64,000 bases of DNA, taken from contig CM082579.2 in NCBI GenBank assembly GCA_040954595.2, forward strand, positions 13,392,001 to 13,456,000, in the 5' to 3' direction. The notes beneath the pieces were generated by a model that did no database searches, was not told the origin of the DNA, and saw only the letters and a list, made by a program, of their open reading frames with translations. The DNA is from Balanoglossus misakiensis. Its lineage: Eukaryota; Hemichordata. Shown here piece after piece: positions 1-10,044 of the stretch; position 1 is the first letter of the stretch; each line of letters opens with the position of its first letter. Made by a program: the position numbers and the translations under genes.

Positions 1-62
1 ACAGAACCGTACTCTGGATATTGGCGCCATATAAATGTTTTCGATTGATTGATTGACTGATA
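1..62 (+). repeat. LINE 3' tail-like fragment
   Basis: The stretch reads as a short 'GGCGCCATATAAA' block followed by repeated GATT units. That is the usual look of the 3' terminus of CR1/L2-type LINEs in invertebrates. No coding part lies inside the window. The assignment rests on pattern memory only. Confidence 0.35.
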
Positions 63-1112
63 GCTCCCATTACAGATATTTCAAAAAGTACACCATGTAC
101 TCCATCAGGCAGTAAGGTCAATTTGGATGAGTTTTACGATCAACAGTATCCAAATTATATATTTTCAACTAGCTGCCAAACTCAAAATAAAGTACACGTA
201 AGGAAAATTAAATACAATTACAATTAAATAAAGTTAATTTAATTAATGACATGTTATACTACATTTACTCAATAGTTCAGTCATGCTGTGCGTTTTGGCG
301 AAAGTTTTCTTTTTAGTTTATTTTTATGTCAAGAGATTGTCAACCTTATAAGTTTGCAAAGATTTTACTAATAAAAAAAATCTTAAAAGCTAAAGGATTC
401 GTTTTTTTCACCATCTTGTTATTATTTTTCCATGATTTTAAAGTTTAAAAATATGTCATGTTCATGAAGAAACATTTTGGAATAATATTTGACATGGGCA
501 GTTTTCATAATTTGCATAAATTCAATATGGTGAACAGTATTCTTAAAAAACATATTTGGGCAGTTAACGGGTAATACGCGAGCAATTTTAGTATGTTTTA
601 TTCAAATCTACCTCTATGACATTTGGAACAATTTTGAAAAAAAAATATTTGCATTTGCACTTTATATTTTGCATAAATCCAATATGGCCGCCAAATGAAT
701 GTTTGACAGCCTATCATACTCCGACATATATATTAAGGTTTTAGCATACAAAATATGTTGTAGCACTGTGAATATATACAAAAGAGAATGAAAAATGATT
801 CCAAATTCAAGCATATACTGAATTTTGTCTTGAGTGGGGTCAATAAGACTGACTTTTATGGAATCAGCACCATTTTTTACATATAATTGACTTCTCAAAC
901 CTTCCTTACCAAAAATTCTGATTAACGGCACCTATCTCCTAGGGTAGGAGCTTTATGGTAAATGAGGCTGAAAGTTTGTTTCTATGTGGAACAGAATATG
1001 ATATACTGACTGGGTTTCAAATCAACACCATAGAAAATGAAAATATAAATGACTTATGTGATATGTATGAAAGCCCGTTAGGGACATTTCGTAAAGCAAA
1101 ATTTTTTTTTAT
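63..1112. other. non-coding, AT-rich
   Basis: No credible coding frame, RNA gene or inverted repeat is visible here. The short open frame at 662-931 on the minus strand has no recognisable composition or splice context. Confidence 0.5.
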
Positions 1113-1301
1113 CTCGTGAGCACGAGATACTAAGTCGGGGGCACGAGATGCTAAGTCGTGAGCACGAGATACTAAGTCGTGAGCGCGAGATACTAAGTCG
1201 TGCGCACGAGATACTAAGTCGTGAGCACGAGATACTAAGTCGTGCGCACGAGATACTAAGTCGTGCGCACGAGATAATTATCTCGTGGTCACGAAATAAT
1301 A
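1113..1301. repeat. 21-bp palindromic minisatellite
   Basis: About eight to nine tandem copies of a 21-bp unit of the form TCGTGAGCACGAGATACTAAG. Each unit contains the self-complementary core TCGTGCGCACGA or a close variant. The array ends in an inverted copy (ATCTCGTG), so the edges look mirrored. Confidence 0.85.
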
Positions 1302-1642
1302 TTGCATCTTATTGAAATGAACCTAAGGAGTCAAAAGCTTAACTGATCAACGCGGGAGGTTACGTGGCCAGAAAGTTTAATTATTATGTACATCACATTC
1401 AATGTCACCAGAAAGTCACTGCTAAATTTCAGACTAAGGGCTTTCCAGATCTGAGTCTCGAGCATTTCATCACAATGTTTTGAATAGTGGGTAACAGTTC
1501 CTTTATATTTCAACATGGGTTTCAACTATTGTGAAATGTTGGCTTTGAAAACAAATATCACGATTTTATTCTGAGCTTGTGAAATTTATAGAGAATATTG
1601 TACAAGAATGGATTGTACAGACGAAAACACCAGTCTTTAAAA

Positions 1643-2057
1643 TCACGGCAAAATAGAAGGCGTGATGGCTAATTTGCGTTTGGGAACTTGATGGTAGGTG
1701 TGTGTGATGCCCTGCAAAGTTAAACATATAGACAGATGGTGAACCACTTGCCCGTCAAAACCATTCAACTCGTGTAGCAGGCGAACTGCATTAAGGTAGA
1801 TTTTCAAGGTACCAACATTTCTAATTGTTGCCGATAAACACTGAACGAACAAAGCTAAACTGGTTGTGGAGGCAGGAACTGGCTTCAAACCATTGAAAAT
1901 GCAAAACAGGAAGAAAGTCTTCCACTGCGAGTGAAAATTTGAAATTGTCCCATGTGCATAAGCAGCGGAAATGGTAGAGGTTCACTTTCGGTGGAATATT
2001 CTTAATCCTTTGTTGAAGGCTTCTGCTCCTGTGAAAAATGGAGAAAATACCAGTCAT
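1643..2057 (-). pseudogene. tyrosine recombinase, core-binding part only
   Basis: Two overlapping frames together give a sequence typical of the N-terminal SAM-like, DNA-gripping domain of DIRS-type tyrosine recombinases. It has an 'AYAHGT' start, a 'SQWKTFFLFC' helix, a 'PVPAS' linker, then 'GTLKIYLNAVRLLH' and 'PKRKLAITPSIL'. In this family the domain is followed by the catalytic domain that rejoins circular DNA into the genome. Here a stop follows directly (near 1643), and I see no R..HxxR..Y residues downstream to about 1300. A frameshift lies between 1888 and about 2000. Truncation is clear; the family call is fairly sure. Confidence 0.65.
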
Positions 2058-2644
2058 GAGTGAAATTGAATAATGTGCTGTCGACGTACTTTTCTGTCAA
2101 TTGTTTAGCCCCTGTCAATTCTATGAATTTGGCATGGCTACGATCATCGGTGTCCCAACGGCTGAGTATGTCTGCAATACGATTAGAAGGGCCGCTGACA
2201 TGTACTGCCTTGATTTGAAACTGATATTGGGAAGCAACGAACCATATTTCCCTTGCGCATTTCAACATCTCTCGTACGACCGGAGTCAAGGACGTGAACA
2301 GTGGCTTCGTTATCTCACTGAATGATAAATTGTCTGCCCGTTAGTTGAGTGGCCCACAGTTTACATGCAACCATTACAGTCAAGAATTCTAGAATGCTGA
2401 TGTGGTATTCTTTTTCACGAATGGTTTGGGGAAATTGGCAATGGAAATACTCACCCAGAAAGGTGCCACCGGCCCCTAGTAAGCATGCATCTGTGGTAGG
2501 AAATTGGTCTGGGAACCCCCAATCCCCAGTGGGTAACATTGATATACCATTGAAATGATCTAGGTATGAGGTCCACCACAGAATATCTTTTTTGAACTCG
2601 GCATTGATATGGAAACGATGATGTTGACGTCGCAGTGTGCGCAA
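2002..2644 (-). pseudogene. RNase H domain of DIRS-like element
   Basis: The frame from 2644 contains 'DILWWTSYLDHF' and 'TTDACLLGAGGTF', the start of a retroelement RNase H fold with its first acidic residue. It then reads 'EFLTVMVACKLWATQLTGRQFIIQ'. An in-frame TGA interrupts it at about 2315, directly before 'DNEATV', where the family has a catalytic Asp. A frameshift follows near 2285. The rest ('VHVSGPSNRIADILSRW') is the usual RNase H end with its final Asp. The enzyme would remove RNA from the RNA-DNA hybrid during reverse transcription. It cannot be made here as one protein. Confidence 0.65.
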
Positions 2645-2653
2645 CTTGTCTTA

Positions 2654-3937
2654 CTAATAACCGTGAGATAAAGACCCGCCTTGGCCTGACGCAACCTGCC
2701 AGAAAGGCCAGTTTACCGATAAGGGACTGTAATTATCTTTTATTAGACCATTTCCTAGACAACCACACATGGGGAGGTACTGTTTAGTTTCTTCAAGTTT
2801 CTGCTGTGGCACACTCATAGCCATGTCAATAGTATTGAATTGTCGACCAAGGAAGGTCATTACTGGGGACGGGGAACAAGCTTTTCCCGATAATTCATCA
2901 AGACCAAGCTCAATAATAAGTAAATTGCCCAATTGAGTGAATGCAAAATCAGCCTTATCGACTGATTCCGCACCAGCAAAATCATCTAAATAATTCACAC
3001 AATCGCTTCCCTCCTGTTGTGATATATACCGGACTGCATTCGTAGTGCGCTGGCATGCAATGGAGGCCATTCGTAAGCCAAAGGGCAATTTAGTGTCAAA
3101 GAAAATCATTTCTCTCCACCTGTACCCCAATAGGAAATAGTCATGCGAATCGACAGGAATTTGGCGGTAAGCCCGTTTCAAATCACGCTTGTAAAGTAAA
3201 CAACCAGGGCCTTTTATTCTGATAAGCTTAGTGAGATCATCGACGCCAGGGTAAGTCAAGGAAAAAGGCCCGTCCAAATAGAAATCAGAAGGTATCCCAT
3301 CATTCACTGAGTGGCCGATAGGGAAACTCAGATCGATAACCACCCGCCGATCCGGCGAATCCTTCTTGTCAACAGTTTGAAGCGGTGATAACATAAGAGG
3401 TTTGTCAAAGGGATTGTCGTGAAAGGGCCCCACTGACCCGCCTAGGGCTACCTCCTTAGAGATATATCTGTCTACGTGATCTGGGTACAGCACTGCTGAT
3501 TTGTGGTTGGTGGAAACTGGAAGTGGGTGATGGGATAATGTGTAATTCAATGGCCATCCAAATTCTAAGAAGTCACAAACTGCATAGTCATCATACCCTT
3601 GTAGTTTAGCTCGCCAAATTGGAATGCATAGATTTGACTGAACTGGAACGCGGCACCCTTTGTAATTGGGTAAATTTGAATTGTAAATTTTGACATGCTT
3701 TTGAATAGACAGTGAGGCTGTGGGGGACAATGGGTGTGGCCAATACTCTATTGGGATGTGAGCGCTCTGACTTTGTTCAAAATCACAATCTGCCATATGC
3801 GGATATGAAAGTGTATCTGTTGTTGAGATATGCTGCATATCATCTATGATACCTGCCTGGATAAAATCACAATTACTATTGTAGGAGGACCCGGAATGTG
3901 GATGTTGTGGCATGTTGGACAATATATCAACAGGCAT
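2654..3937 (-). CDS. reverse transcriptase, DIRS-like
   Basis: A 427-codon open frame. The N-terminal third is Pro/Ser/His-rich and low in structure. It is followed by a full RT palm: 'RRVVIDLSFP', 'KRDLKRAYRQIPV' (first catalytic Asp), 'LPFGLRMAS' and 'CVNYLDDFAG' (the catalytic YLDD box). The frame ends in two successive stops at about 2650-2656. The same frame then reopens straight into RNase H, so RT and RNase H were once one polyprotein. Of all parts of this element, the RT core itself looks least damaged. The assigned start is not secure, because upstream frames 3948-4304 and 4268-4477 look like displaced pieces of the same product. Confidence 0.7.
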   Translation of the reverse strand: MPVDILSNMPQHPHSGSSYNSNCDFIQAGIIDDMQHISTTDTLSYPHMADCDFEQSQSAHIPIEYWPHPLSPTASLSIQKHVKIYNSNLPNYKGCRVPVQSNLCIPIWRAKLQGYDDYAVCDFLEFGWPLNYTLSHHPLPVSTNHKSAVLYPDHVDRYISKEVALGGSVGPFHDNPFDKPLMLSPLQTVDKKDSPDRRVVIDLSFPIGHSVNDGIPSDFYLDGPFSLTYPGVDDLTKLIRIKGPGCLLYKRDLKRAYRQIPVDSHDYFLLGYRWREMIFFDTKLPFGLRMASIACQRTTNAVRYISQQEGSDCVNYLDDFAGAESVDKADFAFTQLGNLLIIELGLDELSGKACSPSPVMTFLGRQFNTIDMAMSVPQQKLEETKQYLPMCGCLGNGLIKDNYSPLSVNWPFWQVASGQGGSLSHGY

Positions 3938-4477
3938 GTCATGATTGTTATTGTTGATGACTGGTGGGGAAATTGGGAGTCTGCATTATGAATGCCACCA
4001 TCACAATGTCGGTTTTTAGAGTCATAATCGCTGTTATTAGCCTGGGCCATGCCCAAGTGGCAATCGTGGGAGGATTCAGATTGTAACTGTTGTGGCACAC
4101 TAGAATTTTTGCGAACGTATCACAGCTGGACAATTTTTGATCATGATGAAAGTATGGTTTATCCTGACTTGTAATATTTGTAACTATCGGTGTAGGTGAA
4201 ATTGGAATACCTAAACAGTGTGTGCCGTCGTCACAAGCTGAATTCTCAGACGCATACCCAGCATCATCTAAACATTCATGTTGAGTGGAACACAATGAGT
4301 ACATAGGTTAGTGACTGATGAAGGCCGACCTGAAATTTCATTGTGTGAAGACATGGTGCTATCAATAGGAAAAGTACTAAGAAGTGTTTGAGTAGCTGTC
4401 AAACTCTCTGAATCGTTAGGGGCCCAAGCGCCCACTTTTTTTTCTATTTTTTTGGGTGTGAGAACTTTTAACGACAT
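3938..4477 (-). pseudogene. 5' ORF remains of the DIRS-like element
   Basis: Overlapping minus-strand frames (84, 118 and 69 codons) are rich in His, Asn, Ser and Asp. They repeat similar word groups such as 'SSHDCHLG', 'NNSDYDS' and 'NSACDDGTH'. This suggests a tandemly duplicated, frame-shifted low-complexity N-terminus. No Gag zinc knuckle is visible. It could be gag or just the RT N-terminal extension. Where it meets the array repeat near 4432-4477, the last codons belong to the repeat. Confidence 0.35.
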
Positions 4478-6290
4478 CTTGATGGCGAATGGTTCAGGAA
4501 GGCTAGCCTTTTACATGAAGGTGTCAACTGGTGTTGGTTCGAGACCACTTTTTTGTCCATTTCTTTTTTTTGTGTGAGAATGTTTAACGACATTATCAGT
4601 GTAATTTTTATTATTTTCATAAAGCCAATTCATTTCAATATCAACGCTACGTATTTTATCTGTCGAGTATAAGAAACTTGCAGGGAAACAGGGTCATTTT
4701 TGTCGCGGTTCACTTGGGCAGGTGTGAATACGGAGTGCTCAGGAGAGAGAAAGATAAACTCACTAAAACCGTGTCTTTCTGTCCGCATGACCAACCAAGG
4801 AGCGAAAAAGTCCTTATTTAGGCCGTAATAAAACGTTTTATGTCGCCGAGGAGTAAATAAAGAACGGTCAGATCGTTGCGGTGCAGGTAACTCTTATTCG
4901 CACCGCTGCGGTGCAGGGAACTCTTATTTGCACCGCTAATTGGAGTTGTGCTGCAATATAGTGCGGAAAAGTTCCGACTTTTTCGAGTACACATCTTGAT
5001 GGCGAAGGGTTCTGGAAGGCTAGCCTTTTTACCTGTAGGTGTCAACAGATGTTGGTTCGAGACCATTTGTTTTTCTATTTTTTTTGTGAGAACTTTTAAC
5101 GGCATTATCTTTTTATTTTTTATCAATTTCATAAATCCAATTCATTTCAATATGTACGCTGCGTTTTTTATCTGTCGGGTATAAGAAACATGCAGAGAAA
5201 CTTGGCCGTTTTTTTGTCGCGGTTCACTTGGGCAATTCTGAATATGGAGTGCTCAGCAAAGAGATACTAGTAGATAAACTCGCTAAAACCCTGTCTTTCC
5301 GTCCGCGTGACCAACCAAGGAGCGAAAAAGTCGTTATTTAGGCCGTAATAATATGAGGTTATTACGAAAATACCGCAAAGTATGCACGAGGACATTAGCG
5401 CCAAGTATCGCCCGACGCGCAGCGGAGGGCGATGCGCTGCGCTAATGTCCTCGTGCATACTTTGCGGTATTTTCGTAATAACCTTATTATTATACATCTT
5501 ACATCTCCGTTAGTTCTTGTGTTGCATGTTACTTGGCTTTCAAGTGCGTTGGAGTGGGAGCGCCTTGAAACCGTCCGCATAACAACGCATACCTGTACAC
5601 GGTGAGTTGGGGCGCCTTGAAACCTAAAACTTATTTAACGCGCGTTCCGTACGTACCGTTCCGTACGGCTTTTTATTGCACGCCAAAATCCAGTGTTCTC
5701 AGCACTAGGTGTATAATAAAACGTTTTATGTCGCCGAGGAGTAAATAAAGAACGGTCAGATCGTTGCGCTGCAGGGAACTCTTATTCCCACTGCTGCGGT
5801 GCAGGGAACTCTTATTTGCACCGCTGCGGTGCAAATAAGATCATTGGAGTTGTGCTGCAATATAGTGCAGAAAATTTCCGAATTTTTGGAGTACACATCG
5901 TGATGGCGAAGGGTTCAGGAAGGCTAGCCTTTTACCTGAACGTGCCAACTGATGTTGGTTCGAGACCACTTTTTTCTATTTCTTTTTTCTTGTAAGAACT
6001 TTTAAAGACATCATCATTGTAATTTTTATCATTTTCATAAATCCAATTCATTTCAATCTTCCTCTCTGCTGAGCACTCCGTATTCAGACTTTCCTAAGTG
6101 AACCGCGACAAAAAAAGACCAAGTTTCCCTGCATGTTTCTTATACCCGACAGATAAAAAACGCAGCGTAGATATTGAAATGAATTGGATTTATGAAAATG
6201 ATAAAAATTACAATGGCAATGTCGTTAAAAGTTCTCTAAAAAATAGAAAAAAAGTGGTCGATGCAGACGTGTCGAACGAGAGCTATGCCA
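4432..6290 (-). repeat. left copies of ~500-bp tandem repeat (mostly reverse orientation)
   Basis: Three or so imperfect units in minus orientation run from about 4432 to 6060. Landmarks are the reverse complement of TCCTTGGTTGGTCAT near 4790 and 5310. Others are 'GTTGGTTCGAGACCA' at about 4533, 5050 and 5950, and self-complementary CACCGCAGCGGTG boxes near 4900 and 5820. At about 6061 the repeat flips to plus orientation and runs to about 6290. The same unit in plus orientation forms the array at 17089-19404, so the two arrays face each other around an 11-kb interior. Confidence 0.8.
5351..5713. mobile_element. 363-bp insert with long hairpin, TAATA-flanked
   Basis: Compared with the neighbouring repeat unit (GGCCGTAATAAAACGTTTT), this stretch is an insertion: the word TAATA occurs at 5346-5350 and again at 5714-5718. 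At its left end are 45-nt perfect inverted arms (5357-5401 and 5439-5483) around a 37-nt, partly self-complementary loop. The remaining 230 bp have no gene. It looks like a non-autonomous foldback/MITE insertion with a 5-bp target duplication. Confidence 0.65.
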
Positions 6291-6373
6291 GTCGTGTTTA
6301 ATCTGACCGATTTGGTGCCATCCGGACTCAATACTTACGCCTTTGGATATACTGGTGCTGGTATAAGTGCTAT

Positions 6374-7078
6374 TTGGACAAAATTTCAAGGTATTTTGAA
6401 GATTTGTTGAGTTTTCAAATCTTCTTTTTTTGCCACGTCACCCGGCAGGGCGTCGCCAATATGGCTGCCCTGCCTGGCTCGCCGGGTGCTCGTCAGCGGA
6501 GTGAAAGGCCTATATGTCGGACTTCCTCAAAGACTGCCTCTAGATTGAACACAATCTGTATTAACGATGAGGATTACTCGCCCATTCAATTAATAAGAGC
6601 CGTGAAAGAGAAAACTGGACAGAGCAGTGTCATTGCATGTGTGAAAGTCAACGGACTCTGGCAAATGACACTACAAGACAATGAAGACACACCACTGGTG
6701 CTGGATGAGGGCTTTGCTGTTGACGGAAGTCCTGTCGACGTTCAAGGCCTAGTGCGTAATTTGTTAACTGTTTCTTTTTTCAACGTTCCTGCGTATACAA
6801 CAGATGATGAAATAACGGATAAATTAAAAGAATATGGATGTAATATCAGAGGACCAGTCGTAAGGAAATACTACGAAGAGGAACCTGAGGTAGAGACAGG
6901 AACACGATTTGTACGTATTGAATTGCCGGTATCTGTAAAATCTCTTCCCTACAGTCAGGACGTAAGTGGGGTAATTAAACAGCAGGGGATCATGCAATGC
7001 AAACACTTGAACTGGCCAGTAACGTTTGAATTGCTCATTTGCATACAGTTTTTCAACTTTTTTCACAACGAAAGTTAA
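6374..7078 (+). pseudogene. LINE ORF1 fragment (RNA-binding gag-like protein)
   Basis: An open frame of 234 codons contains 'NLLTVSFFNVPAYTTDDEI', 'LKEYGCNIRGPV', 'GTRFVRIELP' and 'VKSLPYS'. These are words typical of the RRM-like ORF1 proteins of invertebrate LINEs, which coat the RNA. The first 30 or so codons look like read-in from the flank, so the true start is probably the Met at 'MAALPGSPGARQ'. The expected Cys-rich knuckles, endonuclease and RT are missing after 'GIMQCKH', and downstream DNA is unrelated. It is a truncated fragment. Confidence 0.55.
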
Positions 7079-7765
7079 GCAACTTGCAACCCATTTCTGA
7101 CAATTATTTCACCCCAGGCACATTACTGGTACTATGAGTGTACTACATGGGATTTTTCATGAAGTTTTATCGAGAAGAATTTCTTTACTCCCACTGACAA
7201 AATTGTGATCACGAAATTCAAAGTGACCTTGAAGTTAAAAAATCAAAAAAAAAATATCAGCCATACCCACACAAAAATTAACCCCCTCAGGTTTTAGAAA
7301 CATTATTAAACTCCTCTATTCATAATTTTGACATGAATATATCCATGCCGAGAGTCAAGGACCACAATTTACAGTGCCATAGGTCAGTCCTGAGAAGTCA
7401 GTCAGCGTGAATAGTGTATAGATTCCGTATGTAATATGCTAATGAGAGATAACAATGCGTTGTAAAGGAAGCCATTACGTCATGGGTTAACATGCGTTGA
7501 CCTACTTCAATGCATACACATATGGCAAACACGGCTGTACTCGTCGATGGCGAAGGCAATTTTTACACCGTCATTACTCCACAACGGAGCGGCTCACACT
7601 ATTATAATTTCACGGTAACTTAGTTCAATATCTTCCTAACCTACCCAATTTTTTTCAAGACAAGAAATCTTTGCCGAGAGTCAAGGACCACAATTTAAAC
7701 CAACATACCGAAACTGTCTTTCTCGGGAACGCATCGTTAAAACTTCACGAAAAATCATCCTATCA
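7079..7765. other. gap with a 26-bp direct repeat
   Basis: No full gene. A 26-bp word beginning TGCCGAGAGTCAAGGACC occurs twice in the same orientation, at 7346-7371 and 7672-7697. A small open frame starts at about 7521 ('MANTAVLVDGEGNFYT') and reaches a possible GT donor at about 7614. It has no recognisable family. Confidence 0.5.
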
Positions 7766-9979
7766 TTGACTATGGTGTTTCATACACGTCTTAGAAAAAT
7801 GGGTGCACTACGATCACTTGTAGATGACCTTCTACAGTGTTTCAGAGCATCACAGGAAGCATTGAAAAATAACAAAACCATCACTGTTCTACACCCAGAT
7901 GACCAGTTATGGATCGTTACTGATGGCTCTGTAAAAGAAAGGGGGATAGCAGCTACTCTATATTCGTGTCGAGGTAACAAATTGCGCCTGTCCGGCTTTT
8001 TCAGTGCAAAACTGAGAAAACACCAAATCACATGGTTACCTTGTGAAATTGAAGCTCTTTGCATCGGAGCAGCAGTCAAGCACTTTGCGCCATATATTCT
8101 TCAATCAAAGCACGCAACGCAGCTCCTGACAGACAGCAGGCCATGTGTAAAGGCATATGAAAAACTAAAACGAGGCGAGTTCTCGACCAGTTCACGGGTA
8201 TCTACTTTCCTATCGATTGTTAGCCGCTACCTTATCAATGTACAACATATAGCAGGTGTAGCTAATATTCCAACAGATTACGCAAGCCGTCATCCTGCCG
8301 AATGTACTGACAAGAGCTGTCAAGTTTGCAAGTTCATTGTCGATATGGAAGAGTCCGTTATCCGCTCTATTTCCATCTCAGATGTGATTGAGGGGACAGC
8401 AAAGATGTCCTTTACGAATCGCGCAGCTTGGAGAGCCGTTCAACTTGAATGCCCAGATCTGCGGCGCACCCATTCTCATTTGGCGCAAGGTACCCGGCCA
8501 TCTAAGAAGTTGGTTAAAATACAAGATGTCAAACGGTATCTGCGCGATGTTACCATTGCCAACGATGGTCTCTTAGTAGTGACTAATAATCAGCCATTTC
8601 AACCTACCAGAGAACGTATAGTAGTGCCTAGAAGTGTCATCGACGGATTACTCACTGCTATTCATATACGTTTCCATCATCCCACTAAACACCAGATGAA
8701 ACGCCTCCTTCAAAGATACTTCTACGCACTCGATATGGACAAGGCCATCGAAAACACTTGTCTTACTTGCCACCATTGTCTCTCACTAAAATCTGTGCCC
8801 ACAAGTCTGATCCCACAGTCCACTTCACCTCCCCAACAGCAGATTGGGCGGTCGTATGCTGCAGACATCATGCGAAGATACAGACAATGTGTTTTTGTAC
8901 TTCGTGAAACCGCATCATCATTTACCATGACAACACTTATTGACAATGAGCGCCATGATACAATAAGAGATGCTATCATATCCCTTTGTGCTGGCATTCG
9001 GCCACTTGGAGATGATGAAATAACGATCCGTATCGACTCAGGTCCTGGATTAATCGCTCTTACCAAAGACCCTCTTTTGAGAAAACTACATATCAAGCTG
9101 GACATTGGCGAGGTGAAGAATGTAAATAAAAACCCAGTAGCTGAAAATGCAATGAAGGAATTAGGCCTTGAATGCCTGAACATCAATCCAGATGGGGGTC
9201 CCCTGACTAGTGTCACGTTGGCACTAGCAACGGCAAGCATGAATGCTAGGATTAGACGTGATGGATTATCCGCTAGAGAAATATGGACTCAACGAGACCA
9301 GATCACTGGCGAACAACTTCCCCTGGATGACAGACAAATTATCCTAAATCAACACTTCAGTCGCATACAAAACCATGCATCAAGTTCCAAAAGCAAAGCC
9401 CATGGTAAAACAGTTATGGCAACCAATAACTTCAAAGTTGGGGATCTTGTCTACCTGTATAGAGAAAGAGATAAAACCCGCGCCAGGGATAAATATCTGG
9501 TAACCAGTATAACCGACGATAAATGCCAAATAAGAAAATTTACCAATACACAGTTACGCTCGAAGACGTATAACGTCAAGCTTTCGGACTGTTATCCCAT
9601 CAGGCCCACTGTATTGTCACAGTCAGGTCCAATCAGAGGCCTTGACAAGATTAATGATGACGATGCAGCTCCGATGGAAGAAACAAACCAAACCGTGTCA
9701 AAATCTCTTCTGCCGCTGACACCAGCAGAGGCAACACATACACATTCAGTAATATCGACACCAAATTTGGCGGACATACCAAATGCTGAATTGACTATAC
9801 CGGCACCACCAAATAGCCCACCAATAAATATAGCGCCATCGCCACTTTTATCACCATCATCTTCACCATGCAAGGGCAACAGCAACAATAGTACGTCCCC
9901 AGTGAAAGAGCTACGTCGATCCTCGAGAATTAGGAAACCACCATCGTGGCAAGAATCTGGAGACTGGATACTTAAATAA
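7766..9979 (+). CDS. Gypsy-like RNase H + integrase half of pol
   Basis: A 737-codon uninterrupted frame. Residues about 1-35 are the RT connection. An RNase H follows ('WIVTDGSVKERGIAATLY', 'CEIEALCIGAAVKHF', 'LLTDSRPCVKAY', 'IAGVANIPTDYASR'). A His-His-Cys-Cys zinc segment ('HHPTKHQMK'...'CLTCHHC') comes next, then an integrase core with likely acidic triad in 'AADIMRR', 'RIDSGPGL' and 'VAENAMKELG', then an SH3-like tail ('FKVGDLVYLYRERDK') and a Pro/Ser-rich end. In the family this part copies and inserts the element. Gag, protease and the RT N-terminus lie on the opposite strand at 10045-12191, and the RT core is absent. So this half is well preserved but cannot act alone. Confidence 0.75.
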   Translation: MTMVFHTRLRKMGALRSLVDDLLQCFRASQEALKNNKTITVLHPDDQLWIVTDGSVKERGIAATLYSCRGNKLRLSGFFSAKLRKHQITWLPCEIEALCIGAAVKHFAPYILQSKHATQLLTDSRPCVKAYEKLKRGEFSTSSRVSTFLSIVSRYLINVQHIAGVANIPTDYASRHPAECTDKSCQVCKFIVDMEESVIRSISISDVIEGTAKMSFTNRAAWRAVQLECPDLRRTHSHLAQGTRPSKKLVKIQDVKRYLRDVTIANDGLLVVTNNQPFQPTRERIVVPRSVIDGLLTAIHIRFHHPTKHQMKRLLQRYFYALDMDKAIENTCLTCHHCLSLKSVPTSLIPQSTSPPQQQIGRSYAADIMRRYRQCVFVLRETASSFTMTTLIDNERHDTIRDAIISLCAGIRPLGDDEITIRIDSGPGLIALTKDPLLRKLHIKLDIGEVKNVNKNPVAENAMKELGLECLNINPDGGPLTSVTLALATASMNARIRRDGLSAREIWTQRDQITGEQLPLDDRQIILNQHFSRIQNHASSSKSKAHGKTVMATNNFKVGDLVYLYRERDKTRARDKYLVTSITDDKCQIRKFTNTQLRSKTYNVKLSDCYPIRPTVLSQSGPIRGLDKINDDDAAPMEETNQTVSKSLLPLTPAEATHTHSVISTPNLADIPNAELTIPAPPNSPPINIAPSPLLSPSSSPCKGNSNNSTSPVKELRRSSRIRKPPSWQESGDWILK

Positions 9980-10044
9980 GTACTGCTTAAAATATAGGCC
10001 ATAATGATGCCTGTAACAGGGTGAGAGCCTAGCGCCGCCCACTT
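9980..10044. other. junction between convergent Gypsy-like halves
   Basis: This short stretch joins the 3' ends of two frames that converge. It is where the two halves of one element type meet tail-to-tail. No LTR or target duplication is visible. Confidence 0.5.

Larger units (their letters stand above)
1643..4431 (-). mobile_element. degraded DIRS-like (tyrosine-recombinase) retrotransposon
   Basis: Reading on the minus strand, the order is a poorly defined 5' ORF, reverse transcriptase, RNase H, then the start of a tyrosine recombinase. That order (RT-RH-YR) is typical of the DIRS/Ngaro group; Gypsy elements carry an integrase instead. The recombinase stops after its core-binding domain near 1643, so the catalytic Arg-His-Arg-Tyr part is absent. 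The 5' side runs into the 500-bp array repeat at about 4432. No split direct repeats or inverted termini were found. It is a dead, truncated copy with several stops and frameshifts. Confidence 0.75.

Noticed and set aside
8722-10002. Antisense frames of 136-172 codons
   Set aside because: They are shadows of the RNase H-integrase gene on the other strand.
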